This document shows positions 19,238-29,669 of a DNA stretch of 64,000 bases, piece by piece. Both the position numbers and the translations under genes were made by a program. Source of the DNA: Alphaproteobacteria bacterium (GTDB lineage Bacteria; Pseudomonadota; Alphaproteobacteria; Micropepsales; Micropepsaceae); assembly GCA_019245415.1 (NCBI GenBank), contig JAFARO010000013.1, positions 1 to 64,000 of the forward strand, written 5' to 3'. Below the pieces are notes generated by a model that was not told the DNA's origin, made no database searches, and saw only the letters and a program-made list of their open reading frames with translations. Position 1 is the first letter of the stretch. Each line of letters opens with the position of its first letter.

Positions 19238-21430
19238 TCACAAGCTCTTCAAATATTCGACAAGGGCCCAGCGCTGAGGGTCGGTCAGCGCCTTCAACAC
19301 CGTGCCGTCGGGAAGCGTGCGGTCGCGGGCTCCGTATTCGTGGCCGGCGTTGGAATTTCCGAGCTTCTCGGTGCGGAAGACGAAACAAGTGATCGCCGGC
19401 GGCTTGACGATGGGGCATGGATCGGCATCGCTCGCGCCTTGGACCTTGGTCGGCATGAATCCCACCTTGACCGGATCGAATTCGCGCGAACCGAGCGTGA
19501 AGGTCTTTGGCCGGTACTTCGAGTCTGCGGGATCGCCCGGCATTGGCGCGGCCGGCAGCAGCAGATCGTAGAGCGTGGGCACCGAGCCGTTGTGCAGATA
19601 CGGTGCCGTCGCCCAGATGCCGTTCAGCGAGCGCCCCTTGTAGGACATCACAGAAGCGAACGGCGCCTGCGTCGTGTCAGGATGATAGTCGCCATTCTTC
19701 ATCGAGCCCTGAATATCGTTGGTGCGCAGCGAGAAAATCACGTCGTAGAGCCATTCGAAGAAGCTCCGCAGCCACGACTTGCCGCCGCCGCCCGAGGTCG
19801 CCACTACGCCGCGCCCCGCCTTGGTGAGCAGTGCCGCGACTGGCGCCTTCTTGTCGAGCAGCAGCGAACCTGGCCCGACATCGACATAGGTGTTCCGCAG
19901 GATGCCGCTGTAGCCGACGTAATTCACGCTGTTAACCGCCATCTGCGGATCGGTGCCGATATTGGATTGCGCAGACATGTGCGCGACGACGCGGCGGCCG
20001 GCCGCGCTGCGGTCGATATTGGCGTGGCAGCCCTGGCAGTACCTTGCGAATATCGCTTCGCCGAGCCTCACCTTTTTTCCATCGAGACTGCCGAAATACT
20101 TCGCCGGCCATTTTGGCGACCACAACGTCGCCAATTTGTGCTCGATGAGACCGAGATTGTGGATATTGACCGAGGAGCTGAAATCGATCGGACTAGTGTT
20201 GAAGAGGCCCTGTCCGCTGAAATAGCCGGCCAGCGTCCAATGGTTGCTGCGCGACCAGTCCATCGTGCCGAAGACGCCGATCACCTCGCCGGTATTACGC
20301 CCGATCGGGCCGAGCCCCGAATTCGCGGCAATCCCGTTCCACTGCACATAGTCGTGCTGCGGGATGTCCCACAGAAAGGGGTAGCTGACCGGCGCGTTGG
20401 GGTGGATGAAGATGCGGTTGCGCAGATAGAAGAACTGTTTGGGATGCAGCAGCGCCAGCTTTTGGAACAGCTGATCGCGGTCGGCGCCATTGAGGATTTT
20501 CCCCTCGAAGGACTCGAGCAGTGCGTTGATGCCGGTGTTTTCGAGTTCGTCCGCGGTGATCTTGCCGTCGGCGACGGCCTCGTCCAGCGCCGAGCGGATA
20601 TCGGGCACGTTGAGCACGTATTGCAGAACTTGGTTGTAGATGCGCCCGAATGCGTCAAGCCGCGCATAGCCGTAGGCGGTGTCGCTCTTGTTGACGATGC
20701 GATAGGTGAGCAGCCTGAGCGCGTAGATCGACAGATCGCGGTCGACGTCCTGTTCGTTCTTGTAGTGGCCGAGCGCCAGCACGTTTCTGACGAAGCGGTC
20801 GTGCACCGGTCCCGGCTTTTGTGCCAGCGAAAGATCGCGGCTCATGTCATTCAGGAATGCGTCCATGTCGGCCATGGCCGGCGCGCCGTCGATGCGGATG
20901 CCGGTACCGCGGTAGTTGATCTGCCCCGTATGGCAGGCCGCGCAGGTGAAGCCCATGAAGCTGCGGCCGTCATAGAAGTCTTTCACAAGGCCGATCGGCA
21001 GCGCATCGGGATTGTTGTAGGTCGCATGACGCGGCAGGTACCGGTAGCGGTTGTTCATGTTGGCGTCGGAGCGTATGCGCGAGCCGTCGGGCTGCTCCAG
21101 CACCAGGAAGAAATCGTAGGGAACAAGGTCCGAACCCTGCGCGACATTGTCGAACCACAGCGAGTCCTTCGGCGCCCAGTTCTGGCCGTCCTGACCCTGG
21201 TCGAGGTAGACGATGCCGTCCTTCTTGACGAAATCGCCGAACACATCGCCGGCAACCACAGCCGCGCCGCGGTCGGGCGCGTCGTCCCAAAAAGCGTAGA
21301 TATCAGAAATCCAATAGCCGAGCGCGGTCAGGCCAATCAGCACGCCGACGACGACGGCGACCTGTATCAGCCAATGCCAGCCGCGCAACCCGCGCCAGCA
21401 GCGTCGGCAAAAATCCCTGATAGCAGCCAT
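19238..21430 (-). CDS. membrane-anchored diheme cytochrome c, RoxA/RoxB-like
   Basis: 730-residue protein with one N-terminal membrane helix (about residues 20-43) and two c-type haem motifs, CAACH at 163-167 and CQGCH at 465-469. Segments such as FTCAACHTGQINYRG, GIRIDGAPAMADMDAFL and a later 'W...V.WN....RN.GE.IGVFG' resemble the rubber-oxygenase RoxA/RoxB and diheme peroxidase family by eye. The 302-residue interval between haems is longer than in characterised RoxA as I recall it, so an insertion is likely. The start ATG at 21430 follows GGAGGGG; a GTG at 21445 is less likely. Periplasmic oxidation is expected. It is coupled to a P450. Substrate unknown. Confidence 0.8.
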   Translation of the reverse strand: MAAIRDFCRRCWRGLRGWHWLIQVAVVVGVLIGLTALGYWISDIYAFWDDAPDRGAAVVAGDVFGDFVKKDGIVYLDQGQDGQNWAPKDSLWFDNVAQGSDLVPYDFFLVLEQPDGSRIRSDANMNNRYRYLPRHATYNNPDALPIGLVKDFYDGRSFMGFTCAACHTGQINYRGTGIRIDGAPAMADMDAFLNDMSRDLSLAQKPGPVHDRFVRNVLALGHYKNEQDVDRDLSIYALRLLTYRIVNKSDTAYGYARLDAFGRIYNQVLQYVLNVPDIRSALDEAVADGKITADELENTGINALLESFEGKILNGADRDQLFQKLALLHPKQFFYLRNRIFIHPNAPVSYPFLWDIPQHDYVQWNGIAANSGLGPIGRNTGEVIGVFGTMDWSRSNHWTLAGYFSGQGLFNTSPIDFSSSVNIHNLGLIEHKLATLWSPKWPAKYFGSLDGKKVRLGEAIFARYCQGCHANIDRSAAGRRVVAHMSAQSNIGTDPQMAVNSVNYVGYSGILRNTYVDVGPGSLLLDKKAPVAALLTKAGRGVVATSGGGGKSWLRSFFEWLYDVIFSLRTNDIQGSMKNGDYHPDTTQAPFASVMSYKGRSLNGIWATAPYLHNGSVPTLYDLLLPAAPMPGDPADSKYRPKTFTLGSREFDPVKVGFMPTKVQGASDADPCPIVKPPAITCFVFRTEKLGNSNAGHEYGARDRTLPDGTVLKALTDPQRWALVEYLKSL

Positions 21431-21545
21431 CCGCCCCTCCGACACTCTTCGACCACCCGGCGTTTACCATACAGCGCAAGGTAAAGTAGTGGAAGGGTCG
21501 CGGCGCCGTGCCCACGCGGATGCTGGTTGCAGGGTTTGTTGGAGC

Positions 21546-22613
<1,068 letters not shown>

Positions 22614-22731
22614 AGGCCACCCTGCTCGCGAAGGAAGGGCCGAGAGTAGTCCGCCGCCGAAGAAATTGCCTTGCCAATTGCTGGAATTGAGAATTCGGAA
22701 ACTGCGTTCTTTATCCTAGGACCGCAATTTC

Positions 22732-24774
22732 CTACGAACCCAGCGCCTTCAGGACTGCGCCTTCGGTCAGGATCTGCGGCAGCACTTGGGCGTCTGCGGC
22801 GCCGGGGGCGAAGTAGAGATAGAGAGGCACGCCGTCGCGGCCATGGGCTTCAAGGAGGCGCGTGATCTCGGGATCGCGGCGCGTCCAGTCGGCGATCAGG
22901 CAGGCGACGCGGTGCTTGGCAAAGGCCTTCGCCACCGCGCCACTGGCGAAGGCTACGCGTTCGTTGACCAGACAGGTGATGCACCATGCCGCGGTGGCAT
23001 TGACGAACACCGCGCGGTGCTGGGCGCGAAGTTCCGCGAGCTTCGCTGCCGAATAGGGCTCGTGCGGGATGGCGCTTCTGTCAACGCGGGCGAGCGCCGG
23101 CGATGGTGCCGCGCGCGTCACCGCTGCAATCAATGCCAGCGCGGCGAGGAATGCTACAAGGCTCGCGAGCGCGCCGAAGCCGCGGCCGTGCGGACCGGCG
23201 CTGCGGCTCGCGCTCCAGATCCACACCGCGAGCGCGAACGCGGTCATCGCCGCCAGCACGAGCGCGACCCCGTCGGCACCGACTTCGTTCGCCAGCACCC
23301 AGACCAGCCAGACACTGGCACCATACATCGGGAAAGCCAGCGCCTGCTTGAAGCGCAGCATCCAGGCGCCCGGCCGTGGAAGCAGGTCGAGCAGGCGGGG
23401 CGAGAATCCCACCGCCATGAACGGTGCGGCGAAGCCGAGCCCCAACGCGAAGAACACCGCAAGCGCGATCGCCTCAGGCTGCGTGAAAGCGAAGCCGAGC
23501 GCCGCCGCCATGAACGGCGCGGTACAGGGGGCCGCGACCGCGACCGCGAGCATACCGGTGAAGAAGGCGCCGAGCGCTCCGCCCCGTCGCGTCAAGGGGT
23601 CACCCCCGCCGAAGCCAGGCAATTCGAACACGCCCGACAAGCTCAAGCCCACCGCGAATACGAGCAGCGCGAAGGCCCCCACCGCGACGGGTTCCTGAAG
23701 CTGGAAGCCCCAGCCCACCCCCGCCCCCCCGGCGCGCAACAGCACGACGGCTGCGCCGAAGCTCATGAAGCTCGCGATCGCGCCGACGCCGTAGGAGAGG
23801 CTTTCGACAGCCGCGTGCCGTCCACCGCCGCCATGGCTCGCGAGCGCGAGCGCTTTCATCGCCAGCACCGGCAGCACGCAGGGCATCAGGTTCAGGATCA
23901 ACCCACCGATGAAAGCGAACAGCAGCGCCAGCGCCAGGCTCATGGACTCGGTTTGTGTGGAGGCGATAGCGGGCACGGCTCCGGCCGGCGCATGCACCTC
24001 GAGCGCCTGCTGCGAGCCGTCGGCCGAGGTGAGCTCGAGCACCCCGTCGAGCGCACCACCGGGAAAATTCTTCGCTTTCGCCAGCCGCAGCATCAGGCCG
24101 TTGTCCGCGAACGCCAGCGTCTGCGGCTTGCTGCCCTCGATGAGGTGGCCATTCGCGGGAAAGAACGCCACGTCGACCGGATGCGCCTCGGCCAGCGAGG
24201 GTGACTGCACGAAGAGATCGAGCGTATCGCGGGCGGCATAGCGCATCGGCCAAGGCGATTGCACTGGAAGCTTCGCGCGCGCCGCGGCAAAGGCGGGATC
24301 CGGCGGCAACAGACTGCCCCCGACATTCAGCGGTAGGGCGAGATTCCCATCCTCCGGCACGCAGACTTCCGCGCAGACCAGCCAGCTGGCATGTGCCTTT
24401 AGCGTCACCATTCCGGCGGACGCAGTCGCCGGCGCAGTTACATCGACGAGCAGCCAGGGTTTGCCTTCGTAGCCGTAATCCATCAGTGGGCCGACGGGGA
24501 GCGCCTTTGGTGCCGGCCATTGGATTGCACCCGCCCGCCAGCCTTGCGGCAGGCTCCAGTCGATCTGCGTCGGTGCGCCGGCATCGCCCGGATTGCGCCA
24601 ATAGGTATGCCAGCCCGGCCGAGTCGCGAGCTCCAGCGCCACGGTCACCGTGCCGCCGGGCTTCACGGCGTCGCGCTCGGCGATCAGGCGCGCGTGCACC
24701 TTGGGCGCGGAGTCGATCTGCGCCGATACAGGCGCCGTCAATGCCGCAAGGAACAGGAGCGCCAGCCGCTTCAT
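22732..24774 (-). CDS. DsbD/ScsB-like thiol:disulfide interchange protein
   Basis: 680-residue membrane protein moving reducing power from cytoplasmic thioredoxin to the periplasm. Order: signal peptide (MKRLALLFLAALTAPVSA), N-terminal periplasmic domain with a CAEVC pair (WLVCAEVCVPEDG), about eight hydrophobic segments of a DsbD core (LMPCVLPVLAMKALAL, AVAVAAPCTAPFMAAALG carry its Cys residues), and a C-terminal thioredoxin domain with WCITC. All six Cys expected for electron relay are visible. The N-terminal domain resembles ScsB/DUF3416-type proteins more than classical DsbD. Monocistronic; the client is unknown, possibly cytochrome c maturation. Confidence 0.88.
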   Translation of the reverse strand: MKRLALLFLAALTAPVSAQIDSAPKVHARLIAERDAVKPGGTVTVALELATRPGWHTYWRNPGDAGAPTQIDWSLPQGWRAGAIQWPAPKALPVGPLMDYGYEGKPWLLVDVTAPATASAGMVTLKAHASWLVCAEVCVPEDGNLALPLNVGGSLLPPDPAFAAARAKLPVQSPWPMRYAARDTLDLFVQSPSLAEAHPVDVAFFPANGHLIEGSKPQTLAFADNGLMLRLAKAKNFPGGALDGVLELTSADGSQQALEVHAPAGAVPAIASTQTESMSLALALLFAFIGGLILNLMPCVLPVLAMKALALASHGGGGRHAAVESLSYGVGAIASFMSFGAAVVLLRAGGAGVGWGFQLQEPVAVGAFALLVFAVGLSLSGVFELPGFGGGDPLTRRGGALGAFFTGMLAVAVAAPCTAPFMAAALGFAFTQPEAIALAVFFALGLGFAAPFMAVGFSPRLLDLLPRPGAWMLRFKQALAFPMYGASVWLVWVLANEVGADGVALVLAAMTAFALAVWIWSASRSAGPHGRGFGALASLVAFLAALALIAAVTRAAPSPALARVDRSAIPHEPYSAAKLAELRAQHRAVFVNATAAWCITCLVNERVAFASGAVAKAFAKHRVACLIADWTRRDPEITRLLEAHGRDGVPLYLYFAPGAADAQVLPQILTEGAVLKALGS

Positions 24775-24857
24775 GCCAGTGCCTATAGCGCAGCGGCCGC
24801 GCCAAGTCGCGGCTTTGGCACAACGGCCTGCCGCGTCCGGGCCGACGATAGTGAGGG

Positions 24858-25253
24858 TTACAGGAGCTTCATGAGGATGCGACGCAAGCGCGGGCTGAAG
24901 CCAAGCACAAATCCCAACACGGTAAGCCCCAGCATCAGCAGCGGCGAGTTGGCGGAGAGCAGCAGATGCGCTTGGCGCCCAACCGTCTCACCCAGATCGG
25001 CGGCGCTGCGGTGGCGGGCGCGTTCCGCCGAGGGCACGGCCTTGCGCGCGATCAGCCGCGCAATCACGACCACGAGAACCGAAAGCACCAGCGCCGCGCC
25101 AGCAGTGGTGAGCGCGGCCAGCCAAGGGGCCATCAACTCCGTCATGCCGAGATAGAAAGCGATGACGAGAAAGACGAGCACCACGCAGCCGCCCATGATC
25201 GCGAGGGCAATCGCGGCGGAATTGATCGCCAGTCGCGCGAGCAGACGTTCCAT
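24858..25253 (-). CDS. YqjE-like membrane protein (phage-holin-family annotation)
   Basis: 131-residue membrane protein with three hydrophobic segments: about residues 12-34, 45-67, and a short one near the C-terminus (LLMLGLTVLGFVLGF). The first two form the helical hairpin seen in YqjE/holin-superfamily proteins. It begins nine bases after the stop of the DUF883 gene upstream, the same arrangement as yqjD-yqjE in E. coli. In E. coli these proteins are membrane-anchored and stationary-phase linked; a real lytic holin role is unlikely here because no phage genes are present. Confidence 0.65.
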   Translation of the reverse strand: MERLLARLAINSAAIALAIMGGCVVLVFLVIAFYLGMTELMAPWLAALTTAGAALVLSVLVVVIARLIARKAVPSAERARHRSAADLGETVGRQAHLLLSANSPLLMLGLTVLGFVLGFSPRLRRILMKLL

Positions 25254-25262
25254 CTGGGACGC

Positions 25263-25544
25263 TTAGCGGCGTCCGAAGATCAGGCCGAGAAGCAGGCCGA
25301 TGGCAAACGCGACGCCGGCCGAAGCCAGCGGTTGTTCCTTGATTTTTTCCGCGAGTTGGTCGGCGTTGGACTGCGTCTCCGACCAGACATATTCGCCAGC
25401 GGCGCGGGCGCGGCTGGCGGCTTCGTTGCCGGCCTGGCGCGCGGTCTGCTCAAGGAGCTGGGCAATGCGCGTGAATTCGCCGCGCAATTGGCGGAACTCG
25501 CCGGTCAGCGAGTCGACGTTGGTCTGCGTCTGGGTGTCAGCCAT
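25263..25544 (-). CDS. ElaB/YqjD-like DUF883 membrane-anchored protein
   Basis: 93-residue protein with a long amphipathic, coiled-coil-like helix (about 10-60, rich in Gln, Glu and Arg) and a C-terminal membrane anchor ending LLLGLIFGRR, the hallmark of ElaB/YqjD/DUF883 proteins. E. coli YqjD anchors ribosomes to the inner membrane in stationary phase through its C-terminal helix; a similar role is inferred. GGAGG precedes the ATG at 25544. First gene of a pair with the YqjE-like protein. Confidence 0.82.
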   Translation of the reverse strand: MADTQTQTNVDSLTGEFRQLRGEFTRIAQLLEQTARQAGNEAASRARAAGEYVWSETQSNADQLAEKIKEQPLASAGVAFAIGLLLGLIFGRR

Positions 25545-25769
25545 GGTGTCCTCCGAGCGGGGCCCAGCCTGGGCCGGAACATGGTAAAAATCGGTTACGG
25601 GCGCGCTACCTGCTAGCGCTGACTGCGAGAGTCAAGCGGTAACGCGAAAGCCTTGGATTTGGCGGCAAAGCGGGCTGAAAAAGACCACGTTGCCTCGGGC
25701 GGGCTGTCCAGACGCGGGGCGGACTGTCGTTTCCGGCGAAGTCTTCTGTCTGCCACAATGACAACGAAG

Positions 25770-26468
25770 CTATGGCCGCGCCGCATTCGCGCCCCGGGCG
25801 ATGTCGTTCTCGGGTTCGGCATTCAGCCCTGCCTGGGTCATCACCACGCGATAGACTGCGCCGTCGGCCAGCGGCATATAGGCGGCGGAGCCAAAGCGGC
25901 GCTGTTCGGTGTAGGATTGGCCGACCAGCCAGACGAGCCACGACTTCGGCACCCACTGGTCCACCAGGGGCTCGGGCCCGCGCAGGTCGCAGGCGGTGAT
26001 CGTCCGGCCGTTGCCGCGCCCGGCGGTGTAGTACTTGTTGCCGATTTGATCGAGCGTGTAGGTCGTGTCGAGGCCGAGCACATTGGCCCAGGGTTTCCAT
26101 TTCTGCACCCGCGCCGACAGCTCCCATTCGTCGCCCTGCAGGTCGCAGGCCAAGGTCTGGTCCGGCCCGTCGAGACGGTGGATAGTGACGCGATAGGTCT
26201 GCTGTGCCGGATCGAGGGTCTTGATGGTGACGTCGGCGACGTTGTTTTCGTGCGTCAGCCGCGCAAAGCTCTGGGTGTTGAGCGCGACGAGCGCGACACC
26301 GAGGCCCACCAGGGACAATGGCGTGCCGATGGCGAGATGGCCCACGCCGCGTCCACCATTGCCTCGACTGAAATGGCCGAAGCCGCGCAGCAGCAGCACG
26401 ATCCCCAGTCCTGCCACGATCAACGGCAGGGCCACCCACTCCCATCCCAAGGTCAAGAACGACGCCAT
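25770..26468 (-). CDS. conserved membrane protein, often annotated as efflux-related
   Basis: 232-residue protein with two N-terminal hydrophobic segments (about residues 8-28 and 44-64) and a soluble C-terminal domain. Motifs such as ARLTHENNVADVTIKTL, GDEWELSARVQKWKPWANVLGLD and YTLDQIGNKYYTAGRG match a proteobacterial family that is sometimes labelled 'cation/multidrug efflux pump'. Nothing in the sequence supports transport: there are too few membrane helices. GGGGGAG precedes the ATG at 26468. Function unknown. Confidence 0.6.
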   Translation of the reverse strand: MASFLTLGWEWVALPLIVAGLGIVLLLRGFGHFSRGNGGRGVGHLAIGTPLSLVGLGVALVALNTQSFARLTHENNVADVTIKTLDPAQQTYRVTIHRLDGPDQTLACDLQGDEWELSARVQKWKPWANVLGLDTTYTLDQIGNKYYTAGRGNGRTITACDLRGPEPLVDQWVPKSWLVWLVGQSYTEQRRFGSAAYMPLADGAVYRVVMTQAGLNAEPENDIARGANAARP

Positions 26469-26607
26469 GGCAACTCCCCCGCACCAGCTTTAACTATCAT
26501 AACGCAATTGGGCACGGTCCGGCAGCGTCCGTCCCGTTTGTGGTGAAAATGGGCCGGGAAAGCGGGGGATTTGGCGGGCTTTGCACGTCATCTCCAGCCC
26601 AAACCAA

Positions 26608-26710
26608 GTGTCATTCAGGACCGAGCGAAGCGAGGGGAAGGGAATCTAGCCCCTCTTTGCCTTGGATTCCCTTCCCTCGCGCGCAGTCGCGCGCTCGCCG
26701 CGAATGACAC
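26608..26710. repeat. shorter, degenerate copy of the TGTCATCCCCGG repeat family
   Basis: Ends GTGTCATTC (26608-26616) and GAATGACAC (26702-26710) are inverted, with complementary GAGGGGAAGGGAATC and GATTCCCTTCCCTC inside. A lone family end follows at about 26738-26772 (CGCTCGGGCGGGGATGACA). These fill most of the 374-base divergent gap 26469-26842; I see no gene there. The promoter of the amidohydrolase gene must lie in or beside this repeat. Confidence 0.75.
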
Positions 26711-26842
26711 ACACTAAGTTTCATTAGTGCGCCTCTCGTCGCTCACTTCGTCCCGCTCGGGCGGGGATGACAACGGAGTTGGGTGGAAGCACAGTGCATC
26801 CCTCGGCGCTCAGCAGCTAGCCGGAATGACAGAGGTATCGCC

Positions 26843-27886
26843 ATGCCCCATCCCGAACCCATTCTCGAGCCAGAACAGCCGATCGTCGATCCGCACCATC
26901 ATCTGTGGGACCGGCCGACCGCGATCCTGAAGAACCTGCCGCCGTCCGACCACGGCTTCATGGACATCATCCGCGATATCCCGCGCTATCTGCTCGATGA
27001 GTTGCTCGCCGATCTGAACAGCGGCCACAATGTCGTCGCGACGGTCTATATGGAATGCGGCGCGATGTACCGCGCCGACGGACCCGAGGCTCTGCGTTGC
27101 GTCGGCGAGACGGAGTTCGTCAACGGCGTCGCCGCGATGAGCGCGAGCGGCCTCTATGGCCCGGCGCGCGCCTGCGCCGGCATCGTCGGCCACGTCGATC
27201 TGCGCTATGAAGGCGTGGAAGACGTGTTGCGCTCGCACATCGCCGCGGGCCACGGTCGTTTCCGCGGCATCCGCCAGAGCTGTTCCTGGGATGCCGACCC
27301 GAACGTGCTCGGCCCTCTCCACGGCCGCGTGCCGGAAGGACTCTATCGCGACGCACAGTTCCGCCGCGGCTTTGCCTGCTTGGCCAAGCTTGGGCTTTCG
27401 TTCGACGCCTGGCTGCTCGAGCCGCAACTGCCCGACCTGATCGATCTGGCGCGCGCGTTTCCCGACACCACGATCGTCCTTGACCATGTCGGCACGCCGC
27501 TGGGCATCGGTGCTTATGCCGGCAGGCGCGAAGAACGCTTCGGCGTGTGGCGCGAAAACATCCGCTCATTGGCCAAATGCGAGAATGTGCATGTCAAGCT
27601 TGGCGGCTTGCCGATGCCGTTCGCCGGTTGGCGCAAGCGCATGGCCGAGAAGCTGCCGTCGTCTGAAACCCTGGCTCAGCAGTGGAAGCCCTATATCGAC
27701 ACCTGCATCGAAGCGTTCTCGCCCGCGCGTGGGATGTTCGAGAGCAACTTCCCCGTCGACCGCTTCGGCGCGGACTATGCTTCTCTGTGGAATGCGTTCA
27801 AGCGATTGGCGACTGGTTACTCTGCGTCCGAGAAAACCGCACTCTTCAGCGGCACCGCGAAGAAGGTGTATCGGCTCAATTTATAA
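26843..27886 (+). CDS. amidohydrolase-family (amidohydrolase 2) metal-dependent hydrolase
   Basis: 347-residue TIM-barrel hydrolase. The metal-binding signature VDPHHHLWD lies near the N-terminus, TIVLDHVGTPLG supplies a later metal-site His, and the C-terminus has ESNFPVDRFGADY, where the catalytic Asp of this family is expected. Relatives hydrolyse lactones or decarboxylate aromatic acids (for example 2-pyrone-4,6-dicarbaxylate lactonase types). The ATG at 26843 follows AGAGG; an upstream in-frame start at 26783 would translate repeat DNA and was rejected. No pathway partner adjoins, so the substrate is open. Confidence 0.85.
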   Translation: MPHPEPILEPEQPIVDPHHHLWDRPTAILKNLPPSDHGFMDIIRDIPRYLLDELLADLNSGHNVVATVYMECGAMYRADGPEALRCVGETEFVNGVAAMSASGLYGPARACAGIVGHVDLRYEGVEDVLRSHIAAGHGRFRGIRQSCSWDADPNVLGPLHGRVPEGLYRDAQFRRGFACLAKLGLSFDAWLLEPQLPDLIDLARAFPDTTIVLDHVGTPLGIGAYAGRREERFGVWRENIRSLAKCENVHVKLGGLPMPFAGWRKRMAEKLPSSETLAQQWKPYIDTCIEAFSPARGMFESNFPVDRFGADYASLWNAFKRLATGYSASEKTALFSGTAKKVYRLNL

Positions 27887-27892
27887 GCGCGG

Positions 27893-28061
27893 TGTCATCC
27901 CCGGCGAGGCGCGCGACCGCGCGCCGAGGGAAGGGGACCCAGATGGTGACGGCACTAAACCCCTAGAATGACTCGCTCAGAGCGTCTTTAAGCCGAGCGC
28001 GCGTGACCACCTGGGTCGCCTTCCCCTCGCTCCACTTCGTTGCGCTCGGCCGGGGATGACA
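27893..28061. repeat. 169-base inverted-repeat element (copy 1, full-length type)
   Basis: Ends TGTCATCCCCGG (27893-27904) and CCGGGGATGACA (28050-28061) are perfect inverted repeats; internal complementary blocks GGGGACCCAGATGGT and ACCACCTGGGTCGCC extend the potential hairpin. It begins six bases after the amidohydrolase stop and nearly fills the convergent gap before gmk, so it may terminate transcription from both sides. Same family as the elements at 30691 and 52715. Confidence 0.85.
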
Positions 28062-28117
28062 ATGGAGGTTAAGGTCGGCTCCGCGACTCCACGGCTCCGC
28101 GTGAAATCCGTTTCTCC

Positions 28118-28747
28118 CTACCGCATTAGACCCGCCACGAATTCACCCACCCCGATGAGGCGCGAGCGGCGTGCGCGTTCGGCTTCGAGGATCGCTTTCA
28201 CCTGGGAAAGCGCGCGGTCGATATCGCGGTTGACGATGACGTAATCGTATTCGGGCCAGTGGCTGATCTCGTCGCCCGCCTTGGCCATGCGTCGGGAGAC
28301 ACTTTCGTCGCTGTCCTGTGCGCGTTCCTTCAAGCGGCGCTCGAGTTCGGCGTGACTCGGAGGCAGGATGAAGATGCTGACCAGGTCCTCGCGCGCACGT
28401 TCCTTGAGCTGCTGGGTCCCCTGCCAGTCGATGTCGAACAGCACGTCGCGGCCGGCGGCCAGCGCATCCATCACCGGCGATCGCGGCGTGCCATAGCGAT
28501 GGTCGAAGACGACGGCGTGCTCGAGAAAGGCGTCCTTCCTGATCCAGCTGTCGAACTCCTCGCGCGAAATGAAGTGATAGTCGCGGCCTTCCACTTCCGT
28601 CGCGCGCTTGGGCCGCGTCGTCGCCGACACCGACAAGGTGATGGCGGGATCGCTTTCGAGCAGCAGCCGCGACAGCGTTGTCTTGCCCGCGCCCGACGGC
28701 GACGAAAGCACGAGCATCAGCCCGCGGCGCTTGATCTCCGGGCTCAT
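28118..28747 (-). CDS. gmk: guanylate kinase
   Basis: 209-residue enzyme phosphorylating GMP to GDP. P-loop SSPSGAGKTT at about residues 15-24, GMP-binding SVSATTRPKRATEVEGRDYHF, and lid/adenine region DWQGTQQLKER are all present. It lies nine bases downstream of the yicC-family gene and forms the end of the mltG-yicC-gmk unit, an order common in Alphaproteobacteria. Start ATG at 28747 with GAGG upstream. Confidence 0.97.
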   Translation of the reverse strand: MSPEIKRRGLMLVLSSPSGAGKTTLSRLLLESDPAITLSVSATTRPKRATEVEGRDYHFISREEFDSWIRKDAFLEHAVVFDHRYGTPRSPVMDALAAGRDVLFDIDWQGTQQLKERAREDLVSIFILPPSHAELERRLKERAQDSDESVSRRMAKAGDEISHWPEYDYVIVNRDIDRALSQVKAILEAERARRSRLIGVGEFVAGLMR

Positions 28748-28756
28748 GCGCCTCGC

Positions 28757-29644
28757 CTATTCCACATTCTGCGCCTGCTCGCGGAAGCGGTCGATGGCGG
28801 CCTTGAGCGCGAGACCGACCTGGGTGAGCGCGATGTCGGCGGATTTGGAGCACAGCGTATTGGCTTCGCGGTTGAACTCCTGGGCCAGAAAATCGATCCG
28901 ACGTCCCACCGCGTCGCCCGAGGCGAGCAGCGCGCGCGCCTCCTGCACATGCGCGACCAGCCGGTCGAGCTCTTCGCGCACATCGGCGCGCAGCGCCAGC
29001 AGCGCCGCCTCCTGCGCGAGGCGCTCTTCGGGCACTTTGTTGGTGCCGATGAGCTCGTCGAGCTGCGCTTTCAGCCGTTGGCGCATCTGCGGCAGCTGCT
29101 GCGCAGCGAGCAGGGAGGCCTCCCCCGTCAGTCGCTCGATCTCGTCGATCTCGGATTCCAGTAGAGCGCCGAGCTTGGCGCCTTCGTTCCTGCGGGCGCG
29201 AACGAGCGCGTCGAACGCGCCGGCGAGACTTTCGAGCAGGCCGGCATCGCGCGCGGCGCGGCCGACATCGTCGATCAGCGACGGATCGTCCTGCACGATC
29301 ACGCCCTTGAGCGCCAGCAATCCATCGACTCGCGCCGGCGCCAAGCCGGTTTCGAGAGCGACCTCCTGGGCAATGCGCACCGCGGACGCCAGCGCGCCGG
29401 CATCAATGCGCATCGCGCGCGCGCCCTCGGTCATTTCCAGGGTCAGGGTCGCCTGGATCGAACCGCGGCGGAAACGCTCCGCCGCTAGCATGCGCGCAGC
29501 CGGTTCCACGCTGTCGAAGCCGGTGGGCATCCGCAGGCGCAGGTCGAGCGAGCGGCCGTTGACGCTCTTGACCTCCCAGCGCCAGCGCAGGCCCGCACCT
29601 GCGCCCTGCGCATCCGCGAACCCGGTCATGCTGACGAGCGTCAT
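28757..29644 (-). CDS. yicC: YicC-family endoribonuclease
   Basis: 295-residue protein of the YicC family, shown in E. coli to be an endoribonuclease that promotes small-RNA turnover. It begins MTLVSMTGFADAQG, the family signature, and ends with the conserved C-terminal DUF1732 region (LAQEFNREANTLCSKSADI). The ATG at 29644 has AAGGAG eight bases upstream; the open frame extends 49 codons further but only into the antisense of mltG. Middle gene of mltG-yicC-gmk. Confidence 0.93.
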   Translation of the reverse strand: MTLVSMTGFADAQGAGAGLRWRWEVKSVNGRSLDLRLRMPTGFDSVEPAARMLAAERFRRGSIQATLTLEMTEGARAMRIDAGALASAVRIAQEVALETGLAPARVDGLLALKGVIVQDDPSLIDDVGRAARDAGLLESLAGAFDALVRARRNEGAKLGALLESEIDEIERLTGEASLLAAQQLPQMRQRLKAQLDELIGTNKVPEERLAQEAALLALRADVREELDRLVAHVQEARALLASGDAVGRRIDFLAQEFNREANTLCSKSADIALTQVGLALKAAIDRFREQAQNVE

Positions 29645-29669
29645 GGGCATCTCCTTAGCGGAGACAACT

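Noticed and set aside
24858..25253. Prophage remnant suggested by the holin-like protein
   Set aside because: It pairs with a YqjD-like gene as in E. coli, and no other phage genes are present.
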